A stretch of DNA of 44,180 nt from Spirosoma sp. 48-14 (GTDB lineage: Bacteria > Bacteroidota > Bacteroidia > Cytophagales > Spirosomataceae). The first letter of the stretch is position 1; every line of letters begins with the position of its first letter. Position numbers and translations under genes: made by a program. The stretch covers positions 217,002 through 261,181 of the forward strand of contig NZ_MKUD01000022.1 in the NCBI RefSeq assembly GCF_001898575.1, in the 5' to 3' direction. This document shows, in pieces, positions 17,590 through 25,123 of this stretch. A model generated the notes under the pieces. The model saw only the letters and a list, made by a program, of their open reading frames with translations, did no database searches and was not told the origin of the DNA.

Positions 17590-19104
17590 ATGAGTATGCA
17601 GCGCGTGCTTTTTTTAGGAATTGGAATCGTTGGGTGTCTACTAACCACCAGCCTGACGACTGTACGAGCGCAGAGCGCATCGACGGCTGTAACAGCGGGG
17701 ACCAGTACTACCAAAAGGGATACACTGCCGGTATTGAATTTGCCGCAGTGCATTGAAATTGCCCTGCAAAATAATATTACTGTTCGGCAGGGCCAATTAC
17801 AGGTTCAAAACAGTAACCTACTCCTGAAACAATCCAAGTATAATCAGTTACCGACTATTAATGGATTTGTCTCACAGGGGTTTAGTGCCGGTCGAAATAT
17901 CAACCCAGTAACGAACCAATTTACGGATGTAGCCGTACGGTCCAATAACTTTCAGCTTTCTGGTTCGATGCCTATTTTCCAGGGGTATCAGCTTCGGAAT
18001 CTGATTCGGCAGAATCAGACCATTGTTCAGGCCACTGAAAAAGAACTGGACGCCACTGAAAACAACGTTATTCTGAACGTGATTCAGCAGTATCTGAATG
18101 TGCTGACTGGGGCTGAACAATTGAATGTGGCACGTCGGCAGGCCGAAACGTCGCGGTTGCAGGTAGATCGGACACAACGCCTGGTCAATGCTGGATCGGC
18201 TCCTGAAGCTAATTTGTACGAGATTAAAGCTACCCTAGCTAATGATGAATTGGCGATTGTAAACGCTCAGAACACCGTCGATCTGGCAAAACTAGCGTTA
18301 CTTCAGGCAATGAACCAGCCAGGTGGGCAACCCTTTGAAATCGAGTATATCAAACTTCCTGACCCACGTATTGAGGGGTATGAAGTATCGGCTCTACAGG
18401 TGTATGAAACCGCTTTGGCTACGCAGCCACAAGTTATTGCGGCAGACTTGCGGACGCAAAGTGCTAAAATTGGGATTGATGTGGCCAAAGCCGGCCTTTA
18501 CCCACGACTTTCACTCAGTGGAAACTTATCAACTCTGTATTCAACAGTAGGTCTGCAACGATTTGTGGCTGATGGAACGACGAACGTCAATTCGACAAGT
18601 GCGCTGGTGACCCTGGGGGGCATAACGCAGCCTGTTACGATCAGTACTACATCGCCGGGTGGCTATAATGAAACGTATCGCTTTTTTGAACAGCTAAGCA
18701 ATAACCTCAACCGGGGCGTTTCGTTGAATCTGAACATCCCTATTTTCACGAATCGTCAGTATCGCACGAATATAACGAGTGCAATCATTCAGCAGCAAAA
18801 TGCCCAACTGACCGCCGACAACACCCGCCTGCAGTTGCGTCAACAAATTGAAACGGCGTATACTAATCTGTTGGCGGCTTCAAATCGGTATCGGGCAACT
18901 GAAGCATCGGTAGCCTCGCTGGAACGGGCATTTCAGGCATCTGAAAGCCGATTCAATGCAGGAGCGATAAATGCGGTCGATTATAGTCTGGCAAAACTTC
19001 GGCTGGATAACGCCCGGGCGCAACTGGTTCAGGCGAAATATGACTACGTTTTCCGAACGAAAATTTTAGATTTTTACCAAAATAAACCGCTTAGTTTTAA
19101 TTAA
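17590..19104 (+). CDS. tolC: TolC-family outer-membrane efflux protein
   Basis: The 504-residue product has a signal peptide ending near VRAQ and two OEP repeats of long helices with the usual pattern: LPQCIEIALQNNITVRQGQLQ, then VAKAGLYPRLSLSGNLSTLY and the matching ARAQLVQAKYDYVFRTKILDFYQ at the end. It forms the trimeric outer-membrane channel of a tripartite pump or type I secretion system. The next gene, 88 bp on, is a MacA/HlyD adaptor, so the two probably work together. The gene symbol is used in the family sense. The spacer between them holds a quasi-palindrome. Confidence 0.92.
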   Translation: MSMQRVLFLGIGIVGCLLTTSLTTVRAQSASTAVTAGTSTTKRDTLPVLNLPQCIEIALQNNITVRQGQLQVQNSNLLLKQSKYNQLPTINGFVSQGFSAGRNINPVTNQFTDVAVRSNNFQLSGSMPIFQGYQLRNLIRQNQTIVQATEKELDATENNVILNVIQQYLNVLTGAEQLNVARRQAETSRLQVDRTQRLVNAGSAPEANLYEIKATLANDELAIVNAQNTVDLAKLALLQAMNQPGGQPFEIEYIKLPDPRIEGYEVSALQVYETALATQPQVIAADLRTQSAKIGIDVAKAGLYPRLSLSGNLSTLYSTVGLQRFVADGTTNVNSTSALVTLGGITQPVTISTTSPGGYNETYRFFEQLSNNLNRGVSLNLNIPIFTNRQYRTNITSAIIQQQNAQLTADNTRLQLRQQIETAYTNLLAASNRYRATEASVASLERAFQASESRFNAGAINAVDYSLAKLRLDNARAQLVQAKYDYVFRTKILDFYQNKPLSFN

Positions 19105-19105
19105 T

Positions 19106-19190
19106 GGGCGAACGAGCGAACGATAGAAAGAGAGATCGTTTCGGATCGAAAACACTCTTTCGCTCTTTCATTCTTTCGCTCTTTCATTCA
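19106..19190. repeat. Quasi-palindrome with tandem octamers
   Basis: Left arm has GCGAACGA twice in tandem, then TAGAAAGAG. Right arm has four tandem YTCTTTCR octamers (19155-19186). The arms are inversely related, and the unit resembles that of 14944-15058. It fills nearly the whole gap between tolC and the adaptor gene. Confidence 0.6.
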
Positions 19191-19192
19191 TT

Positions 19193-20611
19193 ATGAAGAA
19201 GAAATCGAACCGTATCTGGTGGATATTAGGTGGCGTACTTGTACTAATCGTTGGTGGGCTGGTAGCGGCCAAACAATCTGGAATTATCGGCAAACCCAAA
19301 GCTACTGAAGTAGATTTTGCCTCGGTCAAACGATTAAATATTACTGAACGGGTTAGCGCATCAGGCCGTGTTCAGCCCCAGGTTGAAGTGAAGATAAGCC
19401 CTGACGTGTCGGGCGAAATTATTGGCCTGTATGTTAACGAAGGCGACCCCGTTAAAGCTGGTCAACTACTGTGTCGTATTCGCCCGGACAACTACGAGTC
19501 CATGATGGCGCGAGCGAAAGCGACCGTCAATCAAAGTAAAGCGCAGCTAGAACAATCCAAGGCGTCGGTAGCCCAGTCGAGTGCACGACTGATTCGCTCG
19601 AAGGCGGATTACGAGCGGAATAAAAAATTGTTTGCTGATAAGGTTATTTCGTCGGCTGATCTGGAAACCAGTGAGGCTAACTATAATGTAGCTCAGCAGG
19701 AAGTAGAAGCCGCCAAAGCGAACGTGCGGGCGGCTCAGTTCAATATCCAGAGTGCAGAGGCCAGCCTGCGCGATGCCAGCGAAAACCTTCGTAAAACCAC
19801 CATTTATTCGCCCGTCAACGGCACCGTTTCCAAGCTCAATATTGAGTTGGGTGAGCGTGTTGTCGGAACGTCGCAAATGGCAGGTACTGAAATCATGCGT
19901 ATTGCCAATCTGCAAAACATGGAAGTACGCGTGAATGTCAATGAAAACGATATTGTACGGGTTAACCTGGGCGATACGGCTGATATTGAAGTTGATTCAT
20001 ATACGACGGCTGGCCGTAAATTTAAGGGGGTCGTATACGAAATTGCCAATACAGCCAATGGGATGACCAGTTCGTCGGGTTCGGCTGCTGCTGCTTCGGT
20101 TTCGAGCGATGCGGTGACTGAGTTTGAAGTAAAAGTAAAAATCCTCAATACGTCCTATGCCGATCTGTTGGCTGAGAAAGATAAAAAAGGGTATCCTTTC
20201 AAACCGGGTATGACAGCTTCGGTGGAAATCATCACGGATCGTAAATTGGGCGTATTAGCCGTACCTATTGCTTCGGTGACAACACGTGGGGCTGACTCTA
20301 CAGCTATCGATACCGAAAAGATGGCGGATAATAGCAATGGGACCGTAGCCGAAAAACCGGTAAGTCAGGCTGAGAAAAAAGATAAGCCCAAAGAAATCGT
20401 CTTTGTTAATGTGGAAGGAAAGGCCAAGCAGCGGGAAGTGAAAACAGGTATCAGTGATTTTGAAAATATCGAGATTGTATCGGGCCTGAAACCTGGCGAA
20501 CAGATTATTTCAGGGCCATTCATCGCTGTTTCGAAAAAGCTTAAAGATGGTGAATTGATCACCAAGCGTGACCCCAAAAAGACGAAGAAAAAAGAGGATA
20601 AAGAAGAATAG
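19193..20611 (+). CDS. Efflux periplasmic adaptor (MacA/HlyD family)
   Basis: The 472-residue product has an N-terminal membrane anchor (IWWILGGVLVLIVGGLVAA, residues 8-26). A lipoyl-like half follows (VSGEIIGLYVNEGDPVKAGQ), then a long alpha-hairpin (about 100-195; KAQLEQSKASVAQSSARL and AQQEVEAAKANVRAAQFN), the second lipoyl half (YSPVNGTVSKLNIELGERV) and beta-barrel plus membrane-proximal domains. The C-terminus is unusually lysine/glutamate-rich (KKTKKKEDKEE). It bridges an inner-membrane transporter to TolC. The cognate permease is not in the window. Confidence 0.9.
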   Translation: MKKKSNRIWWILGGVLVLIVGGLVAAKQSGIIGKPKATEVDFASVKRLNITERVSASGRVQPQVEVKISPDVSGEIIGLYVNEGDPVKAGQLLCRIRPDNYESMMARAKATVNQSKAQLEQSKASVAQSSARLIRSKADYERNKKLFADKVISSADLETSEANYNVAQQEVEAAKANVRAAQFNIQSAEASLRDASENLRKTTIYSPVNGTVSKLNIELGERVVGTSQMAGTEIMRIANLQNMEVRVNVNENDIVRVNLGDTADIEVDSYTTAGRKFKGVVYEIANTANGMTSSSGSAAAASVSSDAVTEFEVKVKILNTSYADLLAEKDKKGYPFKPGMTASVEIITDRKLGVLAVPIASVTTRGADSTAIDTEKMADNSNGTVAEKPVSQAEKKDKPKEIVFVNVEGKAKQREVKTGISDFENIEIVSGLKPGEQIISGPFIAVSKKLKDGELITKRDPKKTKKKEDKEE

Positions 20612-20614
20612 TCC

Positions 20615-20723
20615 GAACCGGGATTTAACGGATTCGCGGATTAAATAGATTTTGTTTTTCCTGAGCTTCTGTAAAGCTGCTAACAAAATCTACTTAATCT
20701 GTAAATCCGTTAAATCCCGGTTC
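20615..20723. repeat. 109-bp near-perfect palindrome between adaptor and gpsA genes
   Basis: Arms 20615-20656 and 20682-20723 pair at about 38 of 42 positions; the outer 20 bp are perfect (GAACCGGGATTTAACGGATT). Each arm is itself a degenerate ~8-9 bp tandem around GGATT. No T-tract follows directly. It could terminate transcription or be a small palindromic repeat element. Confidence 0.7.
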
Positions 20724-20748
20724 TGATTTTATTTCTTTTCTTTACCCC

Positions 20749-21753
20749 ATGAAAGTAACACAACCTGTCCGGTTAACCATGGTAGGAGGAGGGAGTTGGG
20801 CCACAGCACTCGTCAAAATCCTTACCGAGAACAATGTCAATATAAAGTGGTGGCTCCGCAAAGCCTCTGATGCGGAACACATTAAGAAGTTTGGTCATAA
20901 TCCCAGCTACCTAAGCGATGTTCAGATCAATACGCGGAAGGTAAAAGTCTGCACCAAGATTCGGGATGCTGTCCGCGATAGCGAATTTGTCATTTTGGCA
21001 GTACCGGCCGCCTTTGTAGCTGATGCGCTTACCGGTTTAAAACCAGATCATTTTGCCGGGAAACATGTGGTTTCGGCTATTAAAGGAATGATTCCTGAGG
21101 CTAATCAGCTTGTCACAGATTGGGTGAGTGATCAATATGGGGTTCCGCCAGCCCGTATGTCCGTTATTGCCGGGCCATGCCACGCGGAGGAAGTGGCACT
21201 TGAAAAACAATCCTACCTGACTATTGCCTCTTCCGATCCCGCTTCGGCTGAAAAAGTAGCGAATTTGCTTCGTTGCCGTTTTGTGCAGACAACCCCTGTT
21301 GATGATATCTATGGCATTGAGTACAGTGCGGTTATGAAAAATATCATTGCCCTGGCTTGTGGTATTACGCACGGTTTGGGGTATGGCGATAATTTTCAGG
21401 CGGTACTGGTTTCCAATGCCATGCAGGAAATCAAGCGATTTGTCGACGCCATCTATCCCAAACACCGTGATTTGAGTGGTTCGGCCTACCTTGGCGATTT
21501 ACTGGTTACAGCTTACTCACCTTTTAGTCGCAACCGAACGTTTGGAACGTTAATAGGAAGGGGTTATACAATTCAATCAGCTCAGGCAGAAATGAATATG
21601 ATTGCCGAAGGATATTATGCGGTAAAAAGTATTTATGCGATTAACCGAAAATTTGGTGTTAATATGCCCATTACCAACGCAGTTTATAACATCCTCTATG
21701 AACGGGCAGCGCCAACTACTGAAATGAATATGCTGAAAGGACTGTTAATGTAG
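20749..21753 (+). CDS. gpsA: Glycerol-3-phosphate dehydrogenase [NAD(P)+]
   Basis: Reduces dihydroxyacetone phosphate to sn-glycerol-3-phosphate for phospholipid synthesis, in the cytoplasm. The 334 residues show an N-terminal Rossmann motif (MVGGGSWATALVKIL), the family motif VSAIKGMIPE, the GPCHAEEVA segment with its substrate site, the catalytic lysine in EYSAVMKNIIALACG, and the domain ending MPITNAVYNILYE. Length is normal. It has its own downstream hairpin and faces the small lipoprotein gene. Confidence 0.95.
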   Translation: MKVTQPVRLTMVGGGSWATALVKILTENNVNIKWWLRKASDAEHIKKFGHNPSYLSDVQINTRKVKVCTKIRDAVRDSEFVILAVPAAFVADALTGLKPDHFAGKHVVSAIKGMIPEANQLVTDWVSDQYGVPPARMSVIAGPCHAEEVALEKQSYLTIASSDPASAEKVANLLRCRFVQTTPVDDIYGIEYSAVMKNIIALACGITHGLGYGDNFQAVLVSNAMQEIKRFVDAIYPKHRDLSGSAYLGDLLVTAYSPFSRNRTFGTLIGRGYTIQSAQAEMNMIAEGYYAVKSIYAINRKFGVNMPITNAVYNILYERAAPTTEMNMLKGLLM

Positions 21754-21803
21754 AGCTACATCCGCACAACCAGGCCTTGTAATCGTTTCCTGATATATGC
21801 AAA

Positions 21804-21829
21804 AAGCCCCCTGACCTGTCAGAGGGCTT
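21804..21829. terminator. Intrinsic terminator between gpsA and the small lipoprotein gene
   Basis: AAGCCCCCTGAC (21804-21815) pairs with GTCAGAGGGCTT (21818-21829) at 11 of 12 positions. The left flank is A-rich, so it works best for the minus-strand gene, but it lies right after gpsA as well. Confidence 0.65.
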
Positions 21830-21885
21830 AATACCGTATATAGCGTTGTCGGTAAAAGTTACCGGCAGTTGTGCCTTAGCAAAAA

Positions 21886-22083
21886 TTACTTCGCGCTATC
21901 TGCAGACATCGTCGAAGCCGAATCCGTAGCCATGGTAGAGTCTGTAGCTGCAGTAGAGTCAGACATCATGGTCGACGTAGAATCGGTCGTAGTGGTCTCA
22001 GTTTCAGTTTTTTTCGAGCTGCAAGACGTAGCCAGGGCGATCATAGCCATGAAAAAGAAGGCAGATTTCGTGATTGCTTTCAT
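21886..22083 (-). CDS. Small Ser/Thr-rich lipoprotein (65 residues)
   Basis: From ATG 22083 the product has a lipoprotein signal peptide (MKAITKSAFFFMAMIALATS, then Cys21 in ATSC). The rest is low-complexity Ser/Thr/Asp/Ala (STMMSDSTAATDSTMATDSA), likely an extended surface-facing linker. The longer upstream frame (to 22164) lacks export logic. No function is assigned. Simple-sequence genes of this type are common and fast-evolving in Bacteroidota. Confidence 0.7.
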   Translation of the reverse strand: MKAITKSAFFFMAMIALATSCSSKKTETETTTTDSTSTMMSDSTAATDSTMATDSASTMSADSAK

Positions 22084-22152
22084 AGTTTTGAGAAAGTTTT
22101 CGTTTAAGTGATTAATGATTAATGTCAACCTTAATACCCGATCGGGAAAAAG

Positions 22153-22187
22153 GTAACCCAACATTTTTTAAATTTTTTTTGGGTTAC
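22153..22187. repeat. Hairpin in the divergent spacer upstream of the sigma gene
   Basis: GTAACCCAA (22153-22161) pairs with TTGGGTTAC (22179-22187) around an A/T-rich loop. It lies ~40 nt before the ECF sigma start and may be an operator-like or leader structure; its role is unknown. Confidence 0.4.
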
Positions 22188-22225
22188 GTATCAGGCATTT
22201 TTGTATTAAGTAATGACTCGACTCA

Positions 22226-22813
22226 ATGAAGGAAAGTAAGCACCCCGTATTGACTGATGAAGAGTTGCTTATGGGGTTGGCCAGTGGCTCCGACGATGCC
22301 CTTGGGCAGTTGTATCGCCGGTACTTTCCCATGGTTCTTCACCTGGTGATGACTAATACAGGTACTGAAGATGATGCAAAAGATATTTATCAGGAAGCAT
22401 TGATTGTGCTGTATGAGAAAGTGAGGAGTGGGTCACTGGAGTTGCATTGCCAATTGAAAACCTACTTATATTCCGTAAGCAGGCGATTGTGGCTGAAGCA
22501 GTTGGCACAACGGAGTCGATTTATGGTACGCGACATTGAGTCGCCAGTATCAGACGACGTTGCGCTGGATCATCTGTCCGATGATCTGTCGGTACACGAA
22601 GAACGAGACCGTCAGTTTGACCTGATGGCTGATTCGCTTGACCGGCTTGGCGAACCCTGCCGGACCTTGCTGGAAGATTTTTATATCCAGCATATGAGTA
22701 TGCAGGATATAACCGAAAAGTTTGGCTATACCAATGCCGACAATGCCAAAACGCAAAAGTATAAATGCCTGATGCGGTTGAAGCGGCTGTTCTTTTCGGA
22801 GTATAAACAGTGA
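22226..22813 (+). CDS. ECF-type RNA polymerase sigma factor
   Basis: The 195-residue protein has sigma region 2 (ALGQLYRRYFPMVLHLVM, then EDDAKDIYQEALIVLYEKV and LKTYLYSVSRRLWLKQL) and region 4 (CRTLLEDFYIQHMSMQDI then GYTNADNAKTQKYKCLMRL). It lacks regions 1 and 3, as ECF factors do. It is 96 bp ahead of a membrane protein with a cytoplasmic N-terminus in the position where an anti-sigma factor is expected, so these two may form a signalling pair. Its regulon cannot be inferred. Confidence 0.9.
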   Translation: MKESKHPVLTDEELLMGLASGSDDALGQLYRRYFPMVLHLVMTNTGTEDDAKDIYQEALIVLYEKVRSGSLELHCQLKTYLYSVSRRLWLKQLAQRSRFMVRDIESPVSDDVALDHLSDDLSVHEERDRQFDLMADSLDRLGEPCRTLLEDFYIQHMSMQDITEKFGYTNADNAKTQKYKCLMRLKRLFFSEYKQ

Positions 22814-22909
22814 TGAGTTATATCGTTACAGAGTTGAACGGTTGTAGCCCGTTAAACGATCTCAACTTTTTAGCACTGGAACGTTTCAATCAGACAACTT
22901 TCTTTAGAT

Positions 22910-23923
22910 ATGGACGAGGAAAGAGACATAGAAAACGCGTTACACGCTTACGGCGAACGAATCCGGTTTAAACAGCGACTGGCTAAAATTCATGCAGCGA
23001 CTGACATGAGTGCCATGCGCCAGGCAGCCGATTCGTATCAATCCAGTCTGGAGTCATCGGGGCAGGTTCGTGGCTTATGGAAAACTTATCGTACCACACT
23101 GGCTGTGGCAGCATCGGCGGCTATCATTACTACATTTGGCTCTATTTTTCTGTATCGCTCGTATCAGCAAAGCCACAAGCAGGAACAGCAATACAGCCAG
23201 TTAAGTAAAGAAATTCAGGCCGTCAAATCGTCGCAGCGGAAGTTGTGGAGTGATCTGAACGGACGCGGACGGGCACTCAGCCTGAATCCCGGTCAGGTAG
23301 CCGGTACTGGATTCCTGATTACGGGTGATGGCTACTTTGTTACCAACAACCACATTGTCCATGAGGCAGATTCGGTGTATGTGCAGAGTAACAAAGGTGA
23401 AGTATATAAAGCCAGAGTCGTTTATACGGATCAGTCGCATGATCTGGCTTTTCTGCAACTCTGCGATGATAGCGCATTTCGACCGATGCCAACCGTACCG
23501 TATAGCTTCGATGCCCGTTCGTCTGATTTGGGAGAGCGTGTCTATACGTTGGGATACCCCCGTGAAGAAATTGTATACGGTGAGGGGTATCTAAGTTCTG
23601 GAACGGGCTATCGTGGCGACTCTACGGCCTATCAGGTGGCTATTGGTGTTAACCCAGGTAACTCGGGCGGGCCGCTTTTAAATGAAAAAGGAGCGATTAT
23701 TGGCATTATTAGTGGTAAACAAACCACATCGGAGGGGGTAAGTTTTGCTGTTAAAACAAATTACCTGCTTGAATCGCTGAATAATATTCCGGCTGATTCA
23801 TTGAAGGGACAGCCGATTCGTCTGAATAGAAAAAATGCGCTGGCCAACTTGCCCCGTAAGCAACAGATCAAGCGGATGCAGGACTATGTTTATCAGGTGA
23901 AAGTGTTTAAGCATAAAGAATAA
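22910..23923 (+). CDS. Membrane-anchored trypsin-like serine protease (no PDZ)
   Basis: The 337-residue protein has a ~60-residue cytoplasmic N-terminus (MDEERDIENALHAYGERIRF) and one TM segment at about 62-82 (LAVAASAAIITTFGSIFLYR). A short coiled region follows, then a periplasmic trypsin-like/HtrA-type domain. The catalytic triad is visible: His148 (TNNHIVHE), Asp178 (SHDLAFLQL), Ser252 (NPGNSGGPLL). Unlike HtrA/DegP there is no PDZ domain; it ends with a basic tail. The preceding gene is an ECF sigma factor, and the N-terminus could hold the sigma, which would make this a fused sensor-regulator. That is an inference, not seen directly. Confidence 0.85.
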   Translation: MDEERDIENALHAYGERIRFKQRLAKIHAATDMSAMRQAADSYQSSLESSGQVRGLWKTYRTTLAVAASAAIITTFGSIFLYRSYQQSHKQEQQYSQLSKEIQAVKSSQRKLWSDLNGRGRALSLNPGQVAGTGFLITGDGYFVTNNHIVHEADSVYVQSNKGEVYKARVVYTDQSHDLAFLQLCDDSAFRPMPTVPYSFDARSSDLGERVYTLGYPREEIVYGEGYLSSGTGYRGDSTAYQVAIGVNPGNSGGPLLNEKGAIIGIISGKQTTSEGVSFAVKTNYLLESLNNIPADSLKGQPIRLNRKNALANLPRKQQIKRMQDYVYQVKVFKHKE

Positions 23924-23992
23924 ACCGATAGGGTTAGCCAAACAATGTGATTCAGGTTTGAGTTATTGACAATGAAAAATAACTCGACAATC

Positions 23993-24277
23993 ATGAAAAA
24001 ACTCGCACTGCTGACGACTATGCTACTGATGACGACCGGAGTCGTTGTATTCGGTCAGGATACGAAGGAGAAAGCAAAGGAAGCTGCCCATCAGGCCAAA
24101 GAAACAACAAAAGCTGCTGGTCGTAAAGTAGGCCGCGAAGCGGATAAGGCAGGTGATAAGATTTCAACCGCGGCCAAAAATACAAAGGAAGACGTTAAAC
24201 AGGGCACTGATAAGGCACTGAATAAAGCCGACCGAAAAATGAAAAAGGCTGAACGTAAACTTGACAAATCGAACTAG
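23993..24277 (+). CDS. Small secreted Lys/Ala-rich helical protein (94 residues)
   Basis: A signal peptide (MKKLALLTTMLLMTTGVVVF, then GQ) is followed by an ~70-residue amphipathic helix, rich in Lys, Ala and Glu/Asp with an 11-residue periodicity (KEAAHQAKETTKAAGRKVG, KAGDKISTAAKNTKEDVKQG). This resembles LEA-like or apolipoprotein-like proteins, which stabilise membranes or proteins under stress. I chose the ATG at 23993; 23972 is an alternative. It sits 69 bp after the protease gene and has a good terminator after it. It might be a target or partner of the sigma-protease pair; function unknown. Confidence 0.75.
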   Translation: MKKLALLTTMLLMTTGVVVFGQDTKEKAKEAAHQAKETTKAAGRKVGREADKAGDKISTAAKNTKEDVKQGTDKALNKADRKMKKAERKLDKSN

Positions 24278-24292
24278 GTTTAGCCCAGATGG

Positions 24293-24329
24293 AAAACGGT
24301 GGTACCTCTAAAAGTTGTACCACCGTTTT
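24293..24329 (+). terminator. Intrinsic terminator after the helical protein gene
   Basis: AAAACGGTGGTAC (24293-24305) pairs perfectly with GTACCACCGTTTT (24317-24329), followed by a T-tract. Confidence 0.85.
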
Positions 24330-24401
24330 TTATTGACTCAAAAACGAACTTCAATTGGTCAATGCTATGTTGTTTAGTTGACCTTTCTGTTCGATTTACT
24401 C

Positions 24402-24650
24402 ATGAATTCATCTGTTTCTGTGCTGTTGTTTGGTATCACCCGCGATCTTACTGGGCAGTCGTCTGTATCAGTACCTCTTTTGGAAGAGGCTCGTGTAGGC
24501 GACCTGTTGACGCAACTGCATCAACAGTATCCCCAATTAGCTGGTATTCGATCGTTATTGGTGGCCGTCAATGGCGAATATGCTGAAACCGATCAGATTC
24601 TTACCCCTAGTGATGAAGTTGCTTTGATTCCTCCTGTGAGTGGGGGGTAA
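24402..24650 (+). CDS. moaD: Molybdopterin synthase small subunit (sulfur carrier)
   Basis: The ubiquitin-like sulfur carrier of molybdenum cofactor synthesis; its C-terminal thiocarboxylate gives sulfur to make molybdopterin. The 82-residue product has the MoaD fold (VSVLLFGITRDLTGQSS, VAVNGEYAETDQILTPSDEV) and ends in PPVSGG, the essential C-terminal Gly-Gly. The ATG at 24402 is chosen over an upstream TTG. moaE follows 62 bp on; the other moa genes are not in the window. Confidence 0.93.
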   Translation: MNSSVSVLLFGITRDLTGQSSVSVPLLEEARVGDLLTQLHQQYPQLAGIRSLLVAVNGEYAETDQILTPSDEVALIPPVSGG

Positions 24651-24658
24651 ACATAAAA

Positions 24659-24704
24659 GGGGCAATGAGGAGACAAATGACTTCATTCGTTCCTCATTGC
24701 ACCC
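24659..24704. repeat. Quasi-palindrome between moaD and moaE
   Basis: Left GGGGCAATGAGGA and right TCCTCATTGCACCC pair with one extra base; the inner parts (CAAATGA and TTCATTCGT) also pair partly. It fills most of the 62-bp gap and may be an attenuator or a palindromic repeat. Confidence 0.5.
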
Positions 24705-24712
24705 GTTCTCGT

Positions 24713-25123
24713 ATGATTACACTTACTTCCGACCCTATTGATATAACTGCTGCTTTGCAGCAACTGCAATCCTCGCAAGCGGGCGCTATTGATATTTTCC
24801 TTGGCGTTGTGAGAGATAATACACAGCAGCGATCTGTTGACCGGCTTGAGTATGAAGCCTACGACCGTATGGCTATCAGCGAAATGCAGAAGATTGCCGA
24901 CGAAGCTAATAAGCGATGGGCGATTCTTAACTACACGATCATTCATCGTAAGGGAGTCTTGCGAATAGGTGAAACCGCTGTTTTGATTGGTGTAGCTACC
25001 GCCCATCGGGCCGATGCGTTCGAAGCCTGCCGATTCATTATCGATACCATCAAGCAGACCGTCCCTATCTGGAAAAAAGAAGTGTTTACGGATGGCGAGC
25101 AGTGGGTGAATGCCCATCCTTGA
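24713..25123 (+). CDS. moaE: Molybdopterin synthase catalytic subunit
   Basis: Converts precursor Z (cyclic pyranopterin) to molybdopterin together with MoaD. The 136-residue protein has the MoaE motifs AGAIDIFLGVVRDNTQ, LEYEAYDRMAISEM, IIHRKGVLRIGE (Lys80) and the C-terminal PIWKKE (Lys121/122), which carry the active site. I place the start at 24713 (MITLTSDPI). The last 38 bp overlap the convergent EEP-family gene. Confidence 0.93.
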   Translation: MITLTSDPIDITAALQQLQSSQAGAIDIFLGVVRDNTQQRSVDRLEYEAYDRMAISEMQKIADEANKRWAILNYTIIHRKGVLRIGETAVLIGVATAHRADAFEACRFIIDTIKQTVPIWKKEVFTDGEQWVNAHP

